DNA of 8,691 nucleotides from Synergistaceae bacterium UBA5560 (GTDB lineage: Bacteria; Synergistota; Synergistia; Synergistales; Aminiphilaceae). The notes under the pieces were generated by a model. It ran no database searches, was not told the origin of the DNA, and worked only from the letters and a program-made list of their open reading frames with translations. Position 1 is the stretch's first letter, and each line of letters begins with the position of its first letter. Of the stretch, positions 6,142-8,691 are shown one piece after another. Position numbers and translations under genes: made by a program. The stretch spans positions 36,535 through 45,225 of the forward strand of contig DIMS01000087.1 in NCBI GenBank assembly GCA_002425685.1. The letters are read 5' to 3'.

Positions 6142-8253
6142 CTACCATCCCCGCCCGCCGCCGCCACCGCCACCGCCGCCGGAGGAGCCGCTGCCACCGC
6201 TGCCGGAGGAACGTGTTCCCGACGCGACAGCCCCGACGAAACCCGACGAAAACGAAGCGATTCCCTCGGCGGTCGCGAAAGTGTACGCATCTCCCCGATA
6301 CCAGGAGGGGGAATAGCGCGCCGCCGCGAGCGTTTTTTCGAAGCGGTTCGCCCAGGTTTTCGCCGTGTCCAGGGCGAAGGCGTAGGGGAGCAATGCCTCG
6401 AAGAGTTCCGGTGTTTCCTGCGGTGGTGTCATCTGTTCCATCCGGGAAGTCTCCGCGGTCGCCATGTAGAGGCGCAGGCCCTCCAATTCTTCGGCGAGAC
6501 GTGCGCCGGAATCGGAGCGAACCTTCATGAGCGGTTTGAAGAACAGCAGGATTGCCGCGCAGAGAAGCGGTGCCGGTGCGGAAACAGGATCCGCCGCAAG
6601 GCCTGAGGCGCCACCGGCGAAAGTTGCGCCGATCAGGACGAAGAGGAAAATCCCTGGAAAAAGGATGCGGAGAAAGAAGCGTGTCCCCCAATTACCCTTG
6701 CCGGGTGGAATGGGGAGGGAGAGTGGAAGGATGAAAAACGGCCCCGTCAGCATGGCGACGAGAGGTTCCACCCGGGCGATGCCGCCTTTTGACGCGTCGA
6801 CGATCATGAGGATGAACAGGCCGACGGCGTATATCTCGAAGAGCGCCACGGAAAGCGCCCATTTTCCGAGATTCGCGCTGAAGAGGGGTTTGGCCCGCTC
6901 GACGAAACGTTTTTTGAGCTGCGTGAAGGTTTCCTGAATGACAAAGCGATTGTCGCCGGAAAGGAGAAGCTCCCCTTTGCCGCTCACAAAAAGGAAGGTG
7001 AGGAGGAGCTGTTCCTCCGCCGTGAGGGAGAGGTGCGCGATCCGGTCGCTGCGGATACGCAGGCGGTACTGTTTTCCCATCACCCTGGAGAGCAGGGAGA
7101 GTGCTTTTCCGGCGAGGGCGTTCTCGGAGGCGATGCTGCTCGACAGCGGGGAGTGCTCCTCGATAGTGAGTGCTCCCTTCACGGCAAGACCGAGTACCAT
7201 GGCGGCGAAACAGTGGTCATCCACGGCCATGGTGCGGACGTAGCGGGCGAATCCCGCTTCGATCCCCTGTGGGGGCGAAAATCGGGGGATGATCGTGCCT
7301 GGCCTCGGATCCCGTCCCCAGAGAAACCAGAAGAGAAACGAGATTCCGAGCAACACCACGGGCATGGCCAGATGCAGCGTCCGGTACGGCGAGACGGACC
7401 AACGTTGCAGTTCTTCCGCGCCCTTCAGAGGGGGGGACACGATTCCCTTGGGCCAGGTGTAGACGACGGTGAGTCCCTCGCCTGGAGCGAGAGTCCGGGT
7501 GCTCACGACGGATCCGTCGGGCAGTCTCCGGGCGTCGTTTCCCTTTTCACCCCGGCGCCCCGTGTACCATTCAATGCTTTCAAATCCTTCTCCGGGCCTT
7601 TTTCCCGGAAGTCGCAGGGAAAAAGTCGCCTCGTCGATGGGAAAACTCCATGCGTTTCCCGTGACGTTCCAGTACAGTTCGTCGTGCGTGGCGAAAAAAC
7701 CGAGCTGTCGTGACGTTCTGTAGGTGATCTCGTAGGTGTGCCGCCCCGGTTGCAGAAGGACATCCCGTGCTCCCGCGTAGATGCGGAGTCCTCCGTAGAT
7801 GTTCTCGGTGAACCAGGGTTCATCCTGCCCGTTCCGCCGGACTCCCGTCACCGAGAGGGGAACCGTGTGCGGGCGGCCTTTGTCGGGGCGGTAGAGGGTA
7901 GGGATGTCCCGGAAAATGCCCCGCCGGATGCGGTCGCCCTCGGCGTTGACGGTGATGGTCTCCACCACGGTGAGACTGCTGTCTTGCTTCACCGTGATGC
8001 TGCTTTTGTATTCGATGATGTGTTCTTTGCTCCATGCGGCGTGTCCCCCGTGGCCGTTTTCGGAAAAGGGGAGGAGCAGAAAAAGGAGGGTGAGGAGAGG
8101 CAAGAGGACCGGAAAAAGCCTGAAGCGGCTTCGTCGGTGTTCCTCGTCGTTCTCGCCTTGTCCTCTTTGGACTCGGCGAGAACCGGGTGCCCCCGCCACA
8201 GCTTCTGTGTGGTTCTCTTTACTGGAGACGTGGTTTTGTCTTATCGCTTCCAT
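6142..8253 (-). CDS. DUF2207 family membrane protein with polyglycine C-terminus
   Basis: A 703-residue membrane protein of the DUF2207 (YciQ-like) family. Residues 1-44 are a polar extension, and 45-63 a hydrophobic signal or anchor (LFPVLLPLLTLLFLLLPF). Residues about 75-270 form the extracytoplasmic beta-rich DUF2207 domain, with the hallmark RRGIFRDIPTLYRPDKGRP (110-128) and YWNVTGNAWSFPI (194-206). Further membrane spans are near 294-312, 465-485, 495-514, 527-547 and 560-575. A conserved cytoplasmic element PELFEALLPYAFALDTAK lies at 615-632, and the end is a Gly/Ser tail with nine consecutive glycines (692-700) before RGW, all typical of the family. The biochemical function is unknown. 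The ATG at 8253 has GGGGAGGT 5 bases upstream. The first 17 residues closely match the start of the LprI-like protein at 4941. It points away from the promoter at 8468. Confidence 0.9.
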   Translation of the reverse strand: MEAIRQNHVSSKENHTEAVAGAPGSRRVQRGQGENDEEHRRSRFRLFPVLLPLLTLLFLLLPFSENGHGGHAAWSKEHIIEYKSSITVKQDSSLTVVETITVNAEGDRIRRGIFRDIPTLYRPDKGRPHTVPLSVTGVRRNGQDEPWFTENIYGGLRIYAGARDVLLQPGRHTYEITYRTSRQLGFFATHDELYWNVTGNAWSFPIDEATFSLRLPGKRPGEGFESIEWYTGRRGEKGNDARRLPDGSVVSTRTLAPGEGLTVVYTWPKGIVSPPLKGAEELQRWSVSPYRTLHLAMPVVLLGISFLFWFLWGRDPRPGTIIPRFSPPQGIEAGFARYVRTMAVDDHCFAAMVLGLAVKGALTIEEHSPLSSSIASENALAGKALSLLSRVMGKQYRLRIRSDRIAHLSLTAEEQLLLTFLFVSGKGELLLSGDNRFVIQETFTQLKKRFVERAKPLFSANLGKWALSVALFEIYAVGLFILMIVDASKGGIARVEPLVAMLTGPFFILPLSLPIPPGKGNWGTRFFLRILFPGIFLFVLIGATFAGGASGLAADPVSAPAPLLCAAILLFFKPLMKVRSDSGARLAEELEGLRLYMATAETSRMEQMTPPQETPELFEALLPYAFALDTAKTWANRFEKTLAAARYSPSWYRGDAYTFATAEGIASFSSGFVGAVASGTRSSGSGGSGSSGGGGGGGGGRGW
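6154..6180 (-). repeat. GGN codon run encoding nine glycines
   Basis: An imperfect CCG/CCA triplet array on the plus strand encodes Gly692-Gly700 of the DUF2207 protein. The Gly/Ser-rich stretch begins near residue 683. Polyglycine tails are usual in the family, but the triplet array could change length by slippage. Confidence 0.75.
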
Positions 8254-8257
8254 GGCG

Positions 8258-8265
8258 TACCTCCC
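8258..8265 (-). promoter_or_regulatory. Ribosome binding site of the DUF2207 gene
   Basis: GGGGAGGT roughly 5 bases before the ATG at 8253 (minus strand). It fixes a start about 44 residues ahead of the first hydrophobic segment and so includes the conserved-looking N-terminal peptide. Confidence 0.75.
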
Positions 8266-8368
8266 CGTGCTTCCGCCGCGGGCATAGCCGTGCCGGTACG
8301 CTCCGCCGGGTTTTCAGTGCGGGTGTTCCGCATACGTCACGTCGGGCGGAGGTTCCGCTTCCGAAAAA

Positions 8369-8385
8369 CCATACCACGAATCGGT
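8369..8385 (-). promoter_or_regulatory. Shared leader element, copy 2 (upstream of the DUF2207 gene)
   Basis: On the minus strand ACCGATTCGTGGTATGG, 116 bases before the start at 8253, matching the copy at 5085-5101 in 15 of 17 positions. TGGTATGGT within and just after it could act as an extended -10 element in this copy, but the other copy lacks that resemblance. Confidence 0.4.
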
Positions 8386-8467
8386 GCACCGGTCCCGTGA
8401 GGGATGCCTCGGAAAAGGCCGATTTTTTCGGAAGTCGGTTTATTTTTTTGTGTGAAATGAACGGGGG

Positions 8468-8496
8468 TTGACAAGAGGGGGCTTCGCTGGTATATC
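8468..8496 (+). promoter_or_regulatory. Strong sigma-70 promoter
   Basis: A consensus TTGACA (8468-8473) and TATATC (8491-8496) are separated by exactly 17 bp, with a T-rich tract upstream at 8439-8450. The expected start is near G8503. It points out of the window towards an unseen gene or RNA. Confidence 0.78.
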
Positions 8497-8502
8497 TATC
8501 TC

Positions 8503-8691
8503 GTGCCGGGAATCGCCTTCGGAAGAGATGAAGCGGCCCGGCGCCGCGACAAAACGAAGAACATGGGGGTTTTATTCATGGGTTTTGTTCTTTCCTGTTC
8601 CGCCCGATTGAGATGACTCTGCGGGAAGCGCGGCTCTCTCCGGCCTGGAGCGATGTCCGGAGAGAGGGGCTTGCAGGGGCACCCAAGGGAG
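8503..8691 (+). ncRNA. Structured untranslated leader, possibly of an rRNA operon (partial)
   Basis: Downstream of the 8468 promoter there is no credible gene but clear RNA structure. GTGCCGGG (8503-8510) pairs with CCCGGCGC (8537-8544), one G-U included, starting at the predicted first base, with an inner CGC-TTC/GAA-GCG stem. ACAAAAC (8549-8555) can pair with GTTTTGT (8582-8588), and in competition AAGAACA (8557-8563) with TGTTCTT (8586-8592). CTCTCTCCGG (8634-8643) pairs perfectly with CCGGAGAGAG (8657-8666). TGTTCTTT at 8586-8593 fits the boxA antitermination core TGYTCTTT found in rRNA leaders. No 16S sequence is reached, so a long 5' UTR, riboswitch-like leader or independent small RNA remain possible. 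Confidence 0.45.
8586..8593 (+). promoter_or_regulatory. boxA-like antitermination element
   Basis: TGTTCTTT matches the NusB/NusE-binding boxA core and lies about 83 bases after the predicted transcript start, a distance normal for rRNA operon leaders. It is short, so chance is possible. Confidence 0.4.

Larger units (their letters stand above)
8254..8467. other. Divergent upstream region of the DUF2207 gene and the 8468 promoter
   Basis: No gene is visible here. It holds the shared leader element at 8369-8385 and, from about 8411 to 8460, T-rich and A-rich tracts. A weak stem AGGCCGA/TCGGTTT (8416-8422 with 8435-8441) precedes seven Ts at 8443-8449 and could be a terminator for plus-strand readthrough, or the tract may serve as an UP element for the promoter at 8468. 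Confidence 0.5.

Noticed and set aside
5642..6691. A 349-codon minus-strand open frame spanning the end of DUF2207 and the start of the SH3-domain gene
   Set aside because: It is a shifted frame of two clear genes, arginine- and glycine-rich, with no family resemblance.
8563..8616. A possible 17-residue leader peptide (MGVLFMGFVLSCSARLR)
   Set aside because: The ribosome binding site is weak for both ATGs and there is no run of one regulatory amino acid, so an attenuation peptide is not supported.
8503..8691. tmRNA, SRP RNA, RNase P RNA or a common riboswitch
   Set aside because: None of the conserved cores I know for these RNAs is visible in the stretch.

Overview
The window comes from a GC-rich bacterium with compact gene spacing and strong AGGAGG-type ribosome binding sites. 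The gene content (an oligopeptide/dipeptide transporter binding protein with a D-aminopeptidase, and several exported envelope proteins) would fit an amino-acid- or peptide-fermenting organism such as a member of the Synergistota. That placement is inference only: no phylogenetic marker gene is complete here.

Layout. (1) 1-1826, plus strand: the 3' end of a family 5 extracellular solute-binding protein, followed after 15 bases by a DppA-type M55 zinc D-aminopeptidase, closed by a hairpin terminator at 1895-1926. (2) 1994-2830, minus strand: an AraC-family regulator with an N-terminal cupin-like domain. (3) 2831-3267: a 437-bp regulatory region, locally AT-rich, carrying a 12-bp direct repeat with a 21-bp period, which is the geometry of AraC-family operators. 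(4) 3268-3951, plus strand: a stand-alone B3/4-domain protein (the tRNA-editing fold of PheRS beta). Two strong hairpins (3971-4016, 4066-4092) lie in the convergent gap after it. (5) 4114-8253, minus strand: three exported or membrane proteins, namely a double LprI-like (DUF1311) protein, an SH3-domain protein and a large DUF2207 membrane protein with a polyglycine tail. (6) 8254-8691: a divergent upstream region, then a strong plus-strand promoter (TTGACA-17-TATATC) starting an untranslated structured leader with a boxA-like element. It could be an rRNA operon leader whose genes begin past the window end.

How the genes may work together. The binding protein and D-aminopeptidase form a peptide or D-amino-acid-peptide scavenging unit like the Bacillus dpp operon. 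The three minus-strand genes all act at or outside the membrane and may form an envelope-related group, although gaps of 182 and 253 bp suggest separate promoters.

The most unusual observation is that two of these unrelated envelope genes (4114-4941 and 6142-8253) begin with almost the same short peptide, Q-x-x-V-S-S-x-E-N-H-(P)-T-E, placed ahead of their signal or membrane segment. Their untranslated leaders also share a 17-bp element (15 of 17 identical) and a second matching block at a similar offset. This looks like a reused 5' module (leader plus N-terminal extension) attached to different proteins, and I do not recognise it as a described system.
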